Below, piece by piece: positions 17,010 to 24,749 of a stretch of 64,000 nt of DNA. The DNA is from an uncultured Oscillibacter sp. (lineage in GTDB: Bacteria > Bacillota > Clostridia > Oscillospirales > Oscillospiraceae), in contig CAJKKQ010000007.1 of NCBI GenBank assembly GCA_905200545.1, positions 1 to 64,000 on the forward strand. The letters are read 5' to 3'. The notes below the pieces were generated by a model, which saw nothing but the letters and a program-made list of their open reading frames with translations, was not told where the DNA came from and did no database searches. Within the stretch, counting starts at the first letter, position 1; each line of letters starts with the position of its first letter. Position numbers and translations under genes: made by a program.

Positions 17010-17821
17010 TTCTCCCGCACCTCATAGAGGTCCGTCCGTCGGGCGGAGAGAATGGGCAGCTGGGCCCGAACGGCTTCCAGCCGCCCCATATCCAGATCCG
17101 CGTAGAGGATGGCCTCTTCTGCTCCCGCACGGCAGAGCACGGTGCCCCAGGGATCCACCGCCAGGGAGTTTCCATAGGCAACGTAGGAGGCCGTCTCGTC
17201 CCGGGCGGGGGAGACTCCTACGGTGAAGCACTGGTTGTCCACCGCCCGCTGGCGGAAGAGCAGCTCCCAGTGGGCGGGGCCGGTGGTCATGTTGAAGGCT
17301 GCCGGGACGAAGAGTACCTTGGCACCCCGCAGACACATACACCGGGCCAGATCCTCAAAGCGCAGGTCAAAGCAGATGCAAAGGCCGCAGGTGCCGAATT
17401 CCGTCTCAAAGGTGGTGATTGCATTTCCCGGGGAAAGGGTGTCGGATTCCATGAACCGCTGGCCGCCTGCTACATTGATGTCGAAAAGGTGGACTTTCCG
17501 GTGTTTGGCCAGCAGCTCCCCCTTCCGGCCGTAGACATAGCTGGTATTGTAGACCTTGTCCCCTTCCAGCTCCGGGATGGAGCCGCCCACAATGTAGAGC
17601 CCCAGTTCCCCTGCCAGGGCGGAGAGGGCCTGCTGAGCGGGGCCGCCCGCCTCCTCGCCGTAGACGCGAAAGCAGCTGTTCTCATAGGGGCAGCAGAACA
17701 TCTCCGGCAGCACAGCAACATCGGCGCCGTTGCATGCTGCCGTTCGGATGGCGCGGCAGGCGCAGGAGATGTTTTCCTGTTTGTCCGGTGTAACAGGCAT
17801 TTGAATGAGTGCAACGCGCAT
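17006..17821 (-). CDS. Nitrilase-superfamily carbon-nitrogen hydrolase (Nit2/omega-amidase-like)
   Basis: 271 residues. The catalytic triad is readable: Glu40 in LPEMF, Lys109 in KHRKVHLFD and Cys150 in CICFDLRF. The VHLFDI and RFMESD segments resemble Nit2/omega-amidases, which hydrolyse alpha-ketoglutaramate or alpha-ketosuccinamate to the keto acid, a repair step for transamination by-products. That substrate is inferred by similarity; other C-N hydrolases share this core. It lies between smr (15 nt upstream) and the MGMT-family gene (overlap), forming an operon with no obvious common pathway beyond metabolite/DNA repair. Confidence 0.88.
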   Translation of the reverse strand: MRVALIQMPVTPDKQENISCACRAIRTAACNGADVAVLPEMFCCPYENSCFRVYGEEAGGPAQQALSALAGELGLYIVGGSIPELEGDKVYNTSYVYGRKGELLAKHRKVHLFDINVAGGQRFMESDTLSPGNAITTFETEFGTCGLCICFDLRFEDLARCMCLRGAKVLFVPAAFNMTTGPAHWELLFRQRAVDNQCFTVGVSPARDETASYVAYGNSLAVDPWGTVLCRAGAEEAILYADLDMGRLEAVRAQLPILSARRTDLYEVREK

Positions 17822-17836
17822 AGGAGAGCCTCCTTC

Positions 17837-18085
17837 TTAAACATATTCCCGCAGCACCAGTTCCGTGGTGCCGCCGTCAGGGGAGAGGATCAGCCGTTTC
17901 ACCCGGGGGTGGCGGGCATAAGTCCGTTCCAGAAAGTCCCGCAGGGCTGTCCCGGCATGGCAGCCGTGGATCAGACGCAGCCGGTAGGTACTGCTCCCCG
18001 CCCGGCGCAGCAAGGCATCCACGGTGATCCGGGCCTGATAGGTGGTTTTCCCGTGGAGATCTACGGTGATGATGCCGGGGGACAT
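17837..18085 (-). CDS. Small stand-alone Smr-domain protein
   Basis: 82 residues from the ATG at 18085. It is only an Smr (small MutS-related) domain: VDLHGKTTYQA with the conserved DLHG, and the HGCHAGTALRDF glycine-rich block that corresponds to HGxG. Smr domains are usually nucleases or nucleic-acid binders. I chose the internal start because AGAGGA lies about 9 nt upstream and the domain begins there; a longer reading from 18136 would add a Pro/Gly-rich leader that overlaps the divergent promoter region. First gene of the leftward operon. Confidence 0.82.
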   Translation of the reverse strand: MSPGIITVDLHGKTTYQARITVDALLRRAGSSTYRLRLIHGCHAGTALRDFLERTYARHPRVKRLILSPDGGTTELVLREYV

Positions 18086-18136
18086 GGGCTCACTTCCTCT
18101 GTCAGGAGGCGGTGCGCCTCCCGGTGATTTGCCCAT

Positions 18137-18166
18137 ATTGTATCACGGGACAAAGTGTGTTACAAT
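18137..18166. promoter_or_regulatory. Symmetric bidirectional promoter, smr / yjbQ
   Basis: On the + strand: TTGTAT (18138-18143), 17 nt, TACAAT (18161-18166). On the - strand: TTGTAA (complement of 18160-18165), 17 nt, TACAAT (complement of 18137-18142). Each -10 coincides with the other strand's -35. Confidence 0.7.
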
Positions 18167-18192
18167 GCGGAAAAAGCAAGGAGGGATCGGAT

Positions 18193-18645
18193 ATGGCGGT
18201 TTACACCCAGACCAAGACGTATCACACCAAGGCCCACATGGGCATGATCGACGTGACAGAGGATTTCCAGCAGGCGGTGACAGAGGCCTGCAAAACATGC
18301 GGCATCTCCGCAGGAACCGTCACCGGTTTCACCACCGGCGGCGTGGCGGGCCTGACGACGCTGGAGTTTGAGCCCGGCATGGTGAACCACGACCTCAAAG
18401 CGGCGCTGGATGTGTTCTCCCCCTATTTGGATGAGCAGGGGCATGTGGTGCCCTACTGGCACCACGAGACCTGGCACGATGATAACGGATCTTCCCACAT
18501 CAAGGCGGCGCTGCTCTCCCCCTTTATCACGGTGCCCTTTGTAAACGGGCGGATCACCGTGGGCCCCTGGCAGAATCTGACGTTGGTGGAGTGCGATACC
18601 CGGGACCGGGTGCGGGATATCGTATTCCAGGTGATGGGAGAATAA
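18193..18645 (+). CDS. yjbQ: YjbQ-family protein (secondary thiamine-phosphate synthase fold)
   Basis: 150 residues. The UPF0047/YjbQ family has a compact beta fold with a conserved metal-like site; members show weak thiamine-phosphate synthase activity and their true role is unsettled. Family features here are VTGFTTGGVAGLTTLE near residue 40-55, the His-rich YWHHETWHDDNGSSHIKAALL, and GPWQNLTLVECD near the C-terminus. ATG 18193 follows AAGGAGGG. It is transcribed alone from the symmetric promoter at 18137-18166 and closed by a hairpin terminator. Confidence 0.87.
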   Translation: MAVYTQTKTYHTKAHMGMIDVTEDFQQAVTEACKTCGISAGTVTGFTTGGVAGLTTLEFEPGMVNHDLKAALDVFSPYLDEQGHVVPYWHHETWHDDNGSSHIKAALLSPFITVPFVNGRITVGPWQNLTLVECDTRDRVRDIVFQVMGE

Positions 18646-18653
18646 GTCGGAGG

Positions 18654-18680
18654 GACGGACAGGCTTCTGTCCGTCTCTTT
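18654..18680 (+). terminator. Terminator of yjbQ
   Basis: GACGGACAG / CTGTCCGTC 9-bp stem with GCTT loop, followed by TCTTT. Confidence 0.75.
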
Positions 18681-18714
18681 GCATGTATAGAACGATGTAA
18701 TTTGGGGAAATAGA

Positions 18715-18743
18715 TTGCAATTTGCACAAAGGTATGGTATGAT
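18715..18743 (+). promoter_or_regulatory. Promoter of the amino-acid permease
   Basis: TTGCAA at 18715-18720, 17-nt spacer, TATGAT at 18738-18743. The permease starts about 88 nt later. Confidence 0.6.
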
Positions 18744-18830
18744 GCTCACGCTGCCCTGGAGACTGTACCGGTTTAAAGGAATGCGGCTTTAAATACAAAA
18801 AACAGGACCTGCGGGTCCGGGGAGAAGAAC

Positions 18831-20195
18831 ATGGAAAACCAACTGGAAAAGAAATACGGCCTTGTGACCGCCGTGTGTATGGTGGTGGGCATCGTCATCG
18901 GCTCCGGCGTGTTTTTCAAGGCGGAGACGGTGCTCAACAAGACCGGCGGCAATATGCCTCTGGGCATTTTGGCCTGGGCCATTGTGGGCGCCATCATGAT
19001 CATCTGCTCTTATGTCTTTGCGATTATGGCCACCCGGTATGAAAAGGTCAACGGCCTGGTGGACTACGCGGAGGCCACGGTGGGCCGCCGATACGCCTAC
19101 AACGTGGGCTGGTTCATGGCCACCCTCTATACACCGGCCCTGGTGTCCGTGCTCTCCTGGATCTCCGCCCGGTATTTCTGCGTGCTGCTGGGGTGGGACA
19201 TCACCGGCGGTGCCTGCATGACCATAGCGGGCTTTCTCCTGTGCGCTGTCCACATGCTCAACGCTCTGGCTCCCCGGCTCTCCGGCAAATTCCAGGTTTC
19301 CACAACCTTTATTAAGATGGTGCCCCTGGCACTGATGGCGGTGGTGGGAACCATCGTAGGCATCGGCAACGGGCGCATGGCGGAGAACATTGCCACCATG
19401 ACCACCGCTACCATCTCAGCGGGAGAGGGCCTCATGGCCTCCACCGTGGCAGTGGCCTTTGCCTATGAGGGCTGGATTCTGGCCACTACCATCAACGCCG
19501 AGCTGAAGGATGCCAAGAAGAATCTGCCCCGGGCTCTGGTGATCGGATCCTTCATCGTGGTGGGAACGTATATTTTGTACTATATCGGCCTCAACGGTGC
19601 CGTCACCACGGAAGAACTCATGGCCAGCGGCGAGGCCGCCGCCAAGATGGCGTTCCAGCGGGTATTCGGCCAGGCGGCCGGCACCGTGGTGTTCGTGCTG
19701 ATCGTGATCTCCTGCCTGGGGACGCTCAATGGCCTGACGCTCTCGTGCAGCCGGGGATTTTACGCCCTGGCAGTCCGGAACGAGGGCCCCTGCCCGGCGA
19801 TGTTCAGCCGGGTGGATCCCGTCACCAACATGTCCACCAACTCTGCGGTGGCCAGCCTGGGCCTGTCCGCCTTCTGGCTGCTGTATTTCTACGGGGCCAA
19901 TCTGGGGGGCGGCTGGTTCGGGCCCTTCTGCTTCGACTCCTCGGAGCTGCCCATCATCACCCTCTACGGCATGTACGTGCCCATGTTCATCCAGCTGATG
20001 CGCAAGGAGCGGGATCTGCCCGTTTTCAAGCGGTTCGTCATGCCGTGCCTGGGCCTTTGCGGCTGTGCTTTTATGGTATACGCCGCTTTTGCGGGCTATG
20101 GAATGACGGTGTGCTACTATCTGATCGTCTATGTGGTATTCATGGTGGTGGGGAATTTCTTCTATCACCAGCCTGCAGGAAAGAAAAAAATTTAA
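18831..20195 (+). CDS. APC-superfamily amino-acid permease
   Basis: 454 residues with about 12 membrane helices. The first helix has the unwound substrate-binding motif VVGIVIGSGVFFKAE typical of APC/LAT exchangers; AFAYEGWILATTINAELKD is the matching helix-6 region. The closest pattern is the LAT/SteT-like branch (serine/threonine or other neutral amino-acid exchange), but the substrate cannot be read reliably. Own promoter, no operon partner. A Lys-rich C-terminus (GKKKI) ends in the cytoplasm. The gene is followed by the Mn2+ riboswitch unit. Confidence 0.88.
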   Translation: MENQLEKKYGLVTAVCMVVGIVIGSGVFFKAETVLNKTGGNMPLGILAWAIVGAIMIICSYVFAIMATRYEKVNGLVDYAEATVGRRYAYNVGWFMATLYTPALVSVLSWISARYFCVLLGWDITGGACMTIAGFLLCAVHMLNALAPRLSGKFQVSTTFIKMVPLALMAVVGTIVGIGNGRMAENIATMTTATISAGEGLMASTVAVAFAYEGWILATTINAELKDAKKNLPRALVIGSFIVVGTYILYYIGLNGAVTTEELMASGEAAAKMAFQRVFGQAAGTVVFVLIVISCLGTLNGLTLSCSRGFYALAVRNEGPCPAMFSRVDPVTNMSTNSAVASLGLSAFWLLYFYGANLGGGWFGPFCFDSSELPIITLYGMYVPMFIQLMRKERDLPVFKRFVMPCLGLCGCAFMVYAAFAGYGMTVCYYLIVYVVFMVVGNFFYHQPAGKKKI

Positions 20196-20211
20196 AACCC
20201 TATGATAAGCC

Positions 20212-20240
20212 TTGACTTCTGGGGGAAAATGGTGTATAGT
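20212..20240 (+). promoter_or_regulatory. Promoter of the Mn2+ riboswitch transcript
   Basis: TTGACT at 20212-20217, 17-nt spacer, TATAGT at 20235-20240, just before the riboswitch 5' strand. Confidence 0.7.
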
Positions 20241-20251
20241 GCCCCAATGTA

Positions 20252-20377
20252 AAAAGGGAGTAGCTGGCACAGTTTTGTGTACCCACGGCGTCAGTACGGG
20301 CATCTGCCCCGCTTAGGGTTGAAACGGCGAGACTTTTGCATCAATGCAGCGGCATTGGCGCGAAAGTCTCGCTTTTT
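20252..20377 (+). ncRNA. yybP-ykoY (manganese) riboswitch with terminator
   Basis: The 5' strand AAGGGAGTAGCT (from 20253), the internal CGTCAGTACGG and CTTAG elements and the 3' strand GGCGAGACTTTTGCA (20326-20340) match the yybP-ykoY class, which senses Mn2+. The 3' strand GCGAGACTTT (20327-20336) can instead pair with AAAGTCTCGC (20363-20372), followed by TTTTT: a terminator exclusive with aptamer helix P1. High Mn2+ should therefore turn the downstream ATPase on. Confidence 0.9.
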
Positions 20378-20403
20378 GCGTCTGCCGGAAAGGGAGAGTT
20401 ATC

Positions 20404-22989
20404 ATGAAACAAGAAAAAGCGATTTGGCAAAAAAGCCGGATGGAGCTGTTCCGGGATCTGGACTGCTCTGAGGAGGGCCTGTCGGCCCAGGAGGCGGAGC
20501 GCCGTCAGAAGCAGTACGGCCCCAATGAGCTGCGCTCGGAGGATCAAAAGAGCACCCTGCGGATCTTCCTGGAGCAGTTTGCAGATTTCCTGGTGATCAT
20601 CCTGATCCTGGCGGCGGTGGTTTCCGCATTGCTGGGAGACGTGGAGAGCACCATCGTCATTCTGGCGGTCATCACCATGAACGCCATCCTGGGCACGGTG
20701 CAGACTAAGAAGGCCGCCGCGTCCCTGGACAGCCTCAAACAGATGGCGGCGCCCACCGCTAAAGTAGTCCGGGACGGCAAGACCATCCAGATCCCCGGCC
20801 GGGAGGTCACTGTGGGCGACGTGGTGGTGCTGGAGGCCGGCGACTCCGTCTGCGCCGACGGCCGGCTGCTGGAGTGCGCCAGCCTGAAGACCGCGGAGAG
20901 CGCCCTCACCGGCGAGAGCCTGCCGGTGGAAAAGGAGCTGGACGAGATCCCCGGAGACGCGCCCCTGGGCGACCGGAAGAACATGGTCTTCTCCGGCAGC
21001 TTCGTCACCTACGGCCGGGCCAAGTTCCTGGTGACGGCCATCGGCATGGATACGGAGATGGGCAAGATCGCCACGCTCCTGAAGAATACCCAGGAGAAGA
21101 AGACCCCCCTGCAGGTGAGCCTGGACCAGTTTGGCCGCAAACTCTCCATCGGCATCCTGGTGATCTGCGCCCTGCTGTTTTGCGTCAGCGTCTTTTTGCG
21201 GGGCGAGAACGTGATGAACGCCTTCCTCTTCGCCGTGGCCCTGGCCGTGGCCGCCATCCCCGAGGCGCTCAGCTCCATCGTCACCATCGTGCTCTCCTTC
21301 GGCACCCAGAAAATGGCCCGGGAGAACGCCATCATCCGCAAGCTCCAGGCAGTGGAGGGCCTGGGCAGCGTGTCTGTGATCTGCTCCGATAAGACGGGTA
21401 CTCTGACCCAGAACAAGATGACCGTCAAGAAGCTCTACGCCGGCGGAAAGATCATCTCCGTGGAGGATGCGGATTTCAGCGATCCCGTCCAGGAGCCCCT
21501 GCTGCGTACAGCCCTGCTGTGCAGTGACGCTACCGTCAACGAATCCGGTGAGGTGGGTGATCCCACGGAGACCGCCCTGGTGCGCCTGGGTGAGAAATTC
21601 GGCTTTGACGAGGAAGATACCCGCCGGAAGTTCCCCCGCCTGACGGAGATCCCCTTTGACTCCGACCGCAAGCTCATGAGCACCGTCCATGAGTTCGCCG
21701 GCGGCTATACCATGGTTACCAAAGGCGCTGTGGACGTGCTGCTGGACCGGGCGGTGATCTCTCCTGCGGAGCGGACGGAGATCGAGGCCGCCAATGAGCA
21801 GTTTTCCAGCGAGGGATTGCGGGTCCTGGCCTTTGCCTGCCGTAAGGTGGACAGCGTGGCCGTCAGTCTGGAGGACGAGAACAATCTGGACTTCCTGGGC
21901 CTCATCGCCATGATGGACCCGCCCCGGGAGGAGTCCAAGGCGGCTGTGGCGGAGTGTATTGCCGCCGGCATCCGTCCCATCATGATCACCGGCGACCACA
22001 AGGTCACCGCCGCTGCCATCGCCAAGGAGATCGGGATTCTGACCCCCGGCACCGAGGCGGTGGAGGGCTCCGTCATCGAGTCCATGAGCGACGAGGAGCT
22101 GCGGGCGTTTGTTCCCAAGGTCAGCGTCTATGCCCGGGTGTCCCCGGAGCATAAGATCCGCATCGTCCGGGCCTGGCAGGATCTGGGGAACCTGGTGGCC
22201 ATGACCGGTGACGGTGTCAACGACGCCCCCGCCCTCAAGCAGGCGGATATCGGTGTGGCCATGGGCATCACCGGCACCGAGGTGGCCAAGGATGCCGCCG
22301 GTATGGTGCTGGCGGACGACAACTTTGCCACCATCGTCAAGGCGGTGAAGAACGGCCGGAACGTGTATGCCAACATCAAAAAGGCCATCCAGTTCCTGCT
22401 CTCCGGCAACGCCGCCGGGATTTTGACGGTGCTCTACGCCTCCTTGCTGGGACTGCCGGTGCCCTTTGCTGCGGTGCATCTGCTTTTCATCAACCTGCTG
22501 ACGGATTCCCTGCCTGCCATCGCCTTGGGCCTGGAGCCCCACTCCGATGAGGTGATGCACCAGAAGCCCCGGCCCCGGACGGAGGGGATCCTTACCAGGG
22601 AGTTCCTCACCAACGTGGTGGTGGAGGGCCTGGTGATCGCTGCAGCCACCATTGCCGCTTTCCACATCGGCCTCTCCCATGGCGGTGCCGCCGTGGGCAG
22701 CACCATGGCCTTTGCCACGCTGTGCCTGAGCCGTTTGTTCCACGGCTTCAACTGCAAGGCTGCCGTGCCTGTGATCTTCAAGCGGCGCTTCTGGGACAAC
22801 AAGTATCTGCTGGGCGCCTTTGTCATTGGCGCGGCGCTGCTGGGCGCGGTGCTGCTGGTGCCGCCGCTGGAGCCTTTGTTCCAGGTGGCGGAGCTGTCCG
22901 CGGCTCTGGTAGGCGCCATCGTGGGCCTGGCCTTTGGCAGCATGGTGGTGATCCAGATCCTCAAGGCCATCCGTAATTTCGGGAAATAA
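20404..22989 (+). CDS. P-type (P2) cation ATPase, likely Mn2+ exporter
   Basis: 861 residues. Complete P2-type pump: actuator TGES (169-172), phosphorylated Asp329 in CSDKTGTLT, hinge TGDGVNDAP, about ten membrane helices. The helix-4 motif is PEAL (286-289) rather than the PEGLP usual in Ca2+ pumps; helix 6 keeps NLLTDSLPA with Asn, Thr and Asp ligands. By family it would be called a calcium-transporting ATPase, but the Mn2+ riboswitch directly upstream makes Mn2+ export the better prediction, as for riboswitch-controlled YoaB-type pumps of lactic-acid bacteria. ATG 20404 follows GGGAGAG; the open frame continues upstream through the riboswitch but is not coding. Confidence 0.9.
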   Translation: MKQEKAIWQKSRMELFRDLDCSEEGLSAQEAERRQKQYGPNELRSEDQKSTLRIFLEQFADFLVIILILAAVVSALLGDVESTIVILAVITMNAILGTVQTKKAAASLDSLKQMAAPTAKVVRDGKTIQIPGREVTVGDVVVLEAGDSVCADGRLLECASLKTAESALTGESLPVEKELDEIPGDAPLGDRKNMVFSGSFVTYGRAKFLVTAIGMDTEMGKIATLLKNTQEKKTPLQVSLDQFGRKLSIGILVICALLFCVSVFLRGENVMNAFLFAVALAVAAIPEALSSIVTIVLSFGTQKMARENAIIRKLQAVEGLGSVSVICSDKTGTLTQNKMTVKKLYAGGKIISVEDADFSDPVQEPLLRTALLCSDATVNESGEVGDPTETALVRLGEKFGFDEEDTRRKFPRLTEIPFDSDRKLMSTVHEFAGGYTMVTKGAVDVLLDRAVISPAERTEIEAANEQFSSEGLRVLAFACRKVDSVAVSLEDENNLDFLGLIAMMDPPREESKAAVAECIAAGIRPIMITGDHKVTAAAIAKEIGILTPGTEAVEGSVIESMSDEELRAFVPKVSVYARVSPEHKIRIVRAWQDLGNLVAMTGDGVNDAPALKQADIGVAMGITGTEVAKDAAGMVLADDNFATIVKAVKNGRNVYANIKKAIQFLLSGNAAGILTVLYASLLGLPVPFAAVHLLFINLLTDSLPAIALGLEPHSDEVMHQKPRPRTEGILTREFLTNVVVEGLVIAAATIAAFHIGLSHGGAAVGSTMAFATLCLSRLFHGFNCKAAVPVIFKRRFWDNKYLLGAFVIGAALLGAVLLVPPLEPLFQVAELSAALVGAIVGLAFGSMVVIQILKAIRNFGK

Positions 22990-23012
22990 GTTTCCTTTAA
23001 CTGCCAAAAACC

Positions 23013-23053
23013 CAAGCAGCCCGTGGAAATTGCTTCCATGGGCTGCTTGTTTG
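23013..23053 (+). terminator. Terminator of the P-type ATPase gene
   Basis: CAAGCAGCCCGTGGAA (23013-23028) pairs almost fully with TTCCATGGGCTGCTTG (23034-23049), then GTTTG. Short T-run but a very long stem. Confidence 0.7.
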
Positions 23054-23108
23054 TGGAAAAATCACAATACTTTCAAAAAAAGAGGTTTCCTTTTGAAGCA
23101 TTTTTGAT

Positions 23109-23114
23109 TATAAT
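23109..23114 (+). promoter_or_regulatory. Candidate -10 box for the Nudix operon
   Basis: Perfect TATAAT 70 nt before the Nudix gene, but the -35 region (TTTCCT, 17 nt upstream) is poor. Start of the three-gene 23184-24498 unit. Confidence 0.4.
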
Positions 23115-23183
23115 AGCAAAAAGAGTTTGTGACACATGGGCGCCGGAGGTGGATTCTCGGTTCCCAGGAAAGAGGAGGCATCC

Positions 23184-23651
23184 ATGATCAACACGACCCT
23201 TTGTTATCTGGAGCGGGGAGACGAGTACCTGATGCTCCACCGGGTCAAGAAGAAAAACGATCTCAACCACGACAAATGGATTGGTGTGGGAGGAAAGTTC
23301 CTGGACAAGGAGAGCCCGGAAGACTGTTTGCTGCGGGAGACCCGGGAGGAGACCGGCCTCACTCTGACAGATTACCGATACCGGGGACTGGTGACGTTTA
23401 TTTCTGACCAGTGGCCCACGGAGTACATGCACCTGTTTACCGCTACCGGCTGGACCGGCACCCCCATTGCGTGCGATGAGGGGGAGCTGGCCTGGATCAA
23501 AAAGGCGGAGCTGCTGTCCCTTCCCCTGTGGGAGGGAGACAAGATCTTTTTGCATCTGCTGGACACGGATGCGCCTTTTTTCTCCCTGAAGCTGCAATAT
23601 GAGGGGGAGAAGCTGGTGCTGGCAGTGCTGGACGGCAAACGGATCGTGTGA
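23184..23651 (+). CDS. Nudix hydrolase, MutT / 8-oxo-dGTPase-like
   Basis: 155 residues. The Nudix box (GGKFLDKESPEDC then LLRETREETGL) fits G-x5-E-x7-REUxEExGU exactly. The GKFxxxESPEDCxxRE style is common in clostridial MutT-like proteins that clean oxidised purine nucleotides; substrate is inferred. ATG 23184 follows AGAGGAGG; the longer upstream reading lacks a ribosome site. It heads a run with two small conserved genes (DUF3783 and DUF523) spaced 33 and 4 nt apart. Confidence 0.9.
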   Translation: MINTTLCYLERGDEYLMLHRVKKKNDLNHDKWIGVGGKFLDKESPEDCLLRETREETGLTLTDYRYRGLVTFISDQWPTEYMHLFTATGWTGTPIACDEGELAWIKKAELLSLPLWEGDKIFLHLLDTDAPFFSLKLQYEGEKLVLAVLDGKRIV

Positions 23652-23684
23652 GCGGCGGGAAATACCGGAAGAGGAGGAAATGTG

Positions 23685-24062
23685 ATGGCTGCGAAATTAT
23701 TGTTGTTTGGATTTGAGGATCTGCCATCCATTTTGCGGGTTGAAACTGCTGCCGAGTCCTGCGGCGCGGCGGTGGTGCCGGTGGGACGCCGGGATTACAA
23801 TACGCCCCTGGGAATTCTGGCGGGGCTGGATACGGAGCGAAGCGGCGGTCAGCCGCCCTATGCCGGCGGTGCTCTGGGCGGGCGGATGATGGTTCTTTGC
23901 GGCGTAGAGGATCAGATGGATACGCTGCTCTCAGCGCTGCGGCTGGCCGGTGTGGGAACAGAGTGCCTGAAGGCGGTGCTGACAGCCCACAACCGCAACT
24001 GGGACGCTGTGCGGCTTTACAGTGAGCTGATGCGTGAACACCAGGCCATGCTGGGGAGGTAA
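23685..24062 (+). CDS. DUF3783 protein
   Basis: 125 residues, function unknown. The second half fits DUF3783: MMVLCGVEDQMDTLLSALRL, then VLTAHNRNWDAVRLYSELMREH. The N-terminal ~45 residues look like a small alpha/beta region. ATG 23685 lies 8 nt after GGAGGAA; a GTG directly before it is less likely. It lies within the Nudix-DUF523 unit. DUF3783 proteins are widespread in Clostridia, where I know of no assigned biochemical role. Confidence 0.8.
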   Translation: MAAKLLLFGFEDLPSILRVETAAESCGAAVVPVGRRDYNTPLGILAGLDTERSGGQPPYAGGALGGRMMVLCGVEDQMDTLLSALRLAGVGTECLKAVLTAHNRNWDAVRLYSELMREHQAMLGR

Positions 24063-24066
24063 GAGC

Positions 24067-24498
24067 GTGCGGATTTTGATCTCAGCCTGCCTTTTGGGGT
24101 GCCGCTGCCGCTACGATGGGGCATCCAAACCCCACCCTCTGGCGGGCGTGTTGGCCCGGCACCATACTTTGATTCCGGTATGTCCGGAGCAGTTGGGGGG
24201 ATTGTCTACCCCCCGGCCGCCTGCGGAGCGGCGGGGAGACCGGGTGGTCACCCGAGAAGGACAGGATGTGACGGAACAGTACCGCCGGGGAGCGGAGGAG
24301 GCCTTGCGCCTTTGCCACCTTATGGGATGTGAAGCTGCGATTCTGAAAGAGCGCAGCCCCTCCTGCGGTTGTGGCAGTATTTATGATGGTACTTTTTCTG
24401 GGAGGATTCACCCTGGTGATGGGGTCACAGCTGAGCTGCTGGCTCGATGCGGCATCCCGGTCTATGGAGAGACCAAACTGGAAAAATTTTTAAAATGA
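24067..24498 (+). CDS. DUF523 cysteine-rich protein
   Basis: 143 residues, GTG start 4 nt after the previous stop with GGGAGG upstream. The DUF523 pattern is clear: ISACLLGCRCRYDG at the N-terminus, VCPEQLGGLSTPRPPAE, and AILKERSPSCGCGSIYDGTF. The conserved Cys residues (CLLG, VCPE, SPSCG) suggest a metal or Fe-S site; some DUF523 proteins are fused to DUF1722 or linked to sulfur relay, but no reaction is established here. The stop codon lies inside the terminator stem. Confidence 0.85.
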   Translation: MRILISACLLGCRCRYDGASKPHPLAGVLARHHTLIPVCPEQLGGLSTPRPPAERRGDRVVTREGQDVTEQYRRGAEEALRLCHLMGCEAAILKERSPSCGCGSIYDGTFSGRIHPGDGVTAELLARCGIPVYGETKLEKFLK

Positions 24499-24521
24499 CG
24501 GGAGTAATCCCGTCATTTTTT
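24494..24521 (+). terminator. Terminator of the DUF523 gene
   Basis: AATGACGGGA / TCCCGTCATT 10-bp stem with GTAA loop, then TTTT. The stop codon of the DUF523 gene is within the 5' arm. Confidence 0.85.
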
Positions 24522-24567
24522 ACAATTTTCAAGTTTTTTTTTGGATGCTCCTCATGGAAATCCGGCC

Positions 24568-24596
24568 TTGTCAAAGAGCATTCCATTTTGTATAAT
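24568..24596 (+). promoter_or_regulatory. Promoter of the uracil permease leader
   Basis: TTGTCA at 24568-24573, 17-nt spacer, TATAAT at 24591-24596. Transcription should start about 20 nt before the leader-peptide gene. Confidence 0.75.
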
Positions 24597-24625
24597 AGGG
24601 CAAAATAGCAGGGGAGGGGACAGAC

Positions 24626-24679
24626 ATGTTGCATCAGTTTGGTACGGCGTCCTTTTCCCAGCTTCTTTTTTCTCTTTGA
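24626..24679 (+). CDS. Leader peptide of the uracil permease attenuator
   Basis: 17 codons (MLHQFGTASFSQLLFSL) with a strong GGGGAGGGG site 6 nt upstream and TGA at 24677-24679. The last nine codons lie in a pyrimidine tract: 26 of 28 bases at 24650-24677 are C or T and 17 are T. The stop codon touches the first base of the terminator stem. This arrangement matches the E. coli pyrBI leader: low UTP makes RNA polymerase pause in the U-rich stretch, the ribosome catches up, covers the hairpin region and prevents termination. Too short for ordinary gene finders; the peptide itself probably has no function. Confidence 0.6.
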   Translation: MLHQFGTASFSQLLFSL

Positions 24680-24705
24680 CCGGCATTGGTGCCGGTATTT
24701 TTTTT
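24679..24705 (+). terminator. Intrinsic attenuator before the uracil permease
   Basis: ACCGGCA / TGCCGGT stem (24679-24685 and 24690-24696) with a TTGG loop and an eight-T tract (24698-24705), placed 45 nt before the permease start and directly after the leader-peptide stop. Confidence 0.85.
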
Positions 24706-24749
24706 GCCCCGCTGGGGGCGGTGTGTGTCAAAAAAGAAAGGAGATTTTC

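Noticed and set aside
20344..20403. Longer N-terminus for the P-type ATPase
   Set aside because: The upstream open frame is the riboswitch terminator. The ATG at 20404 has the ribosome site and the normal protein start.
24639..24749. Longer N-terminus for the uracil permease
   Set aside because: That frame passes through the terminator and attenuator. AAGGAG and the family alignment place the start at 24750.
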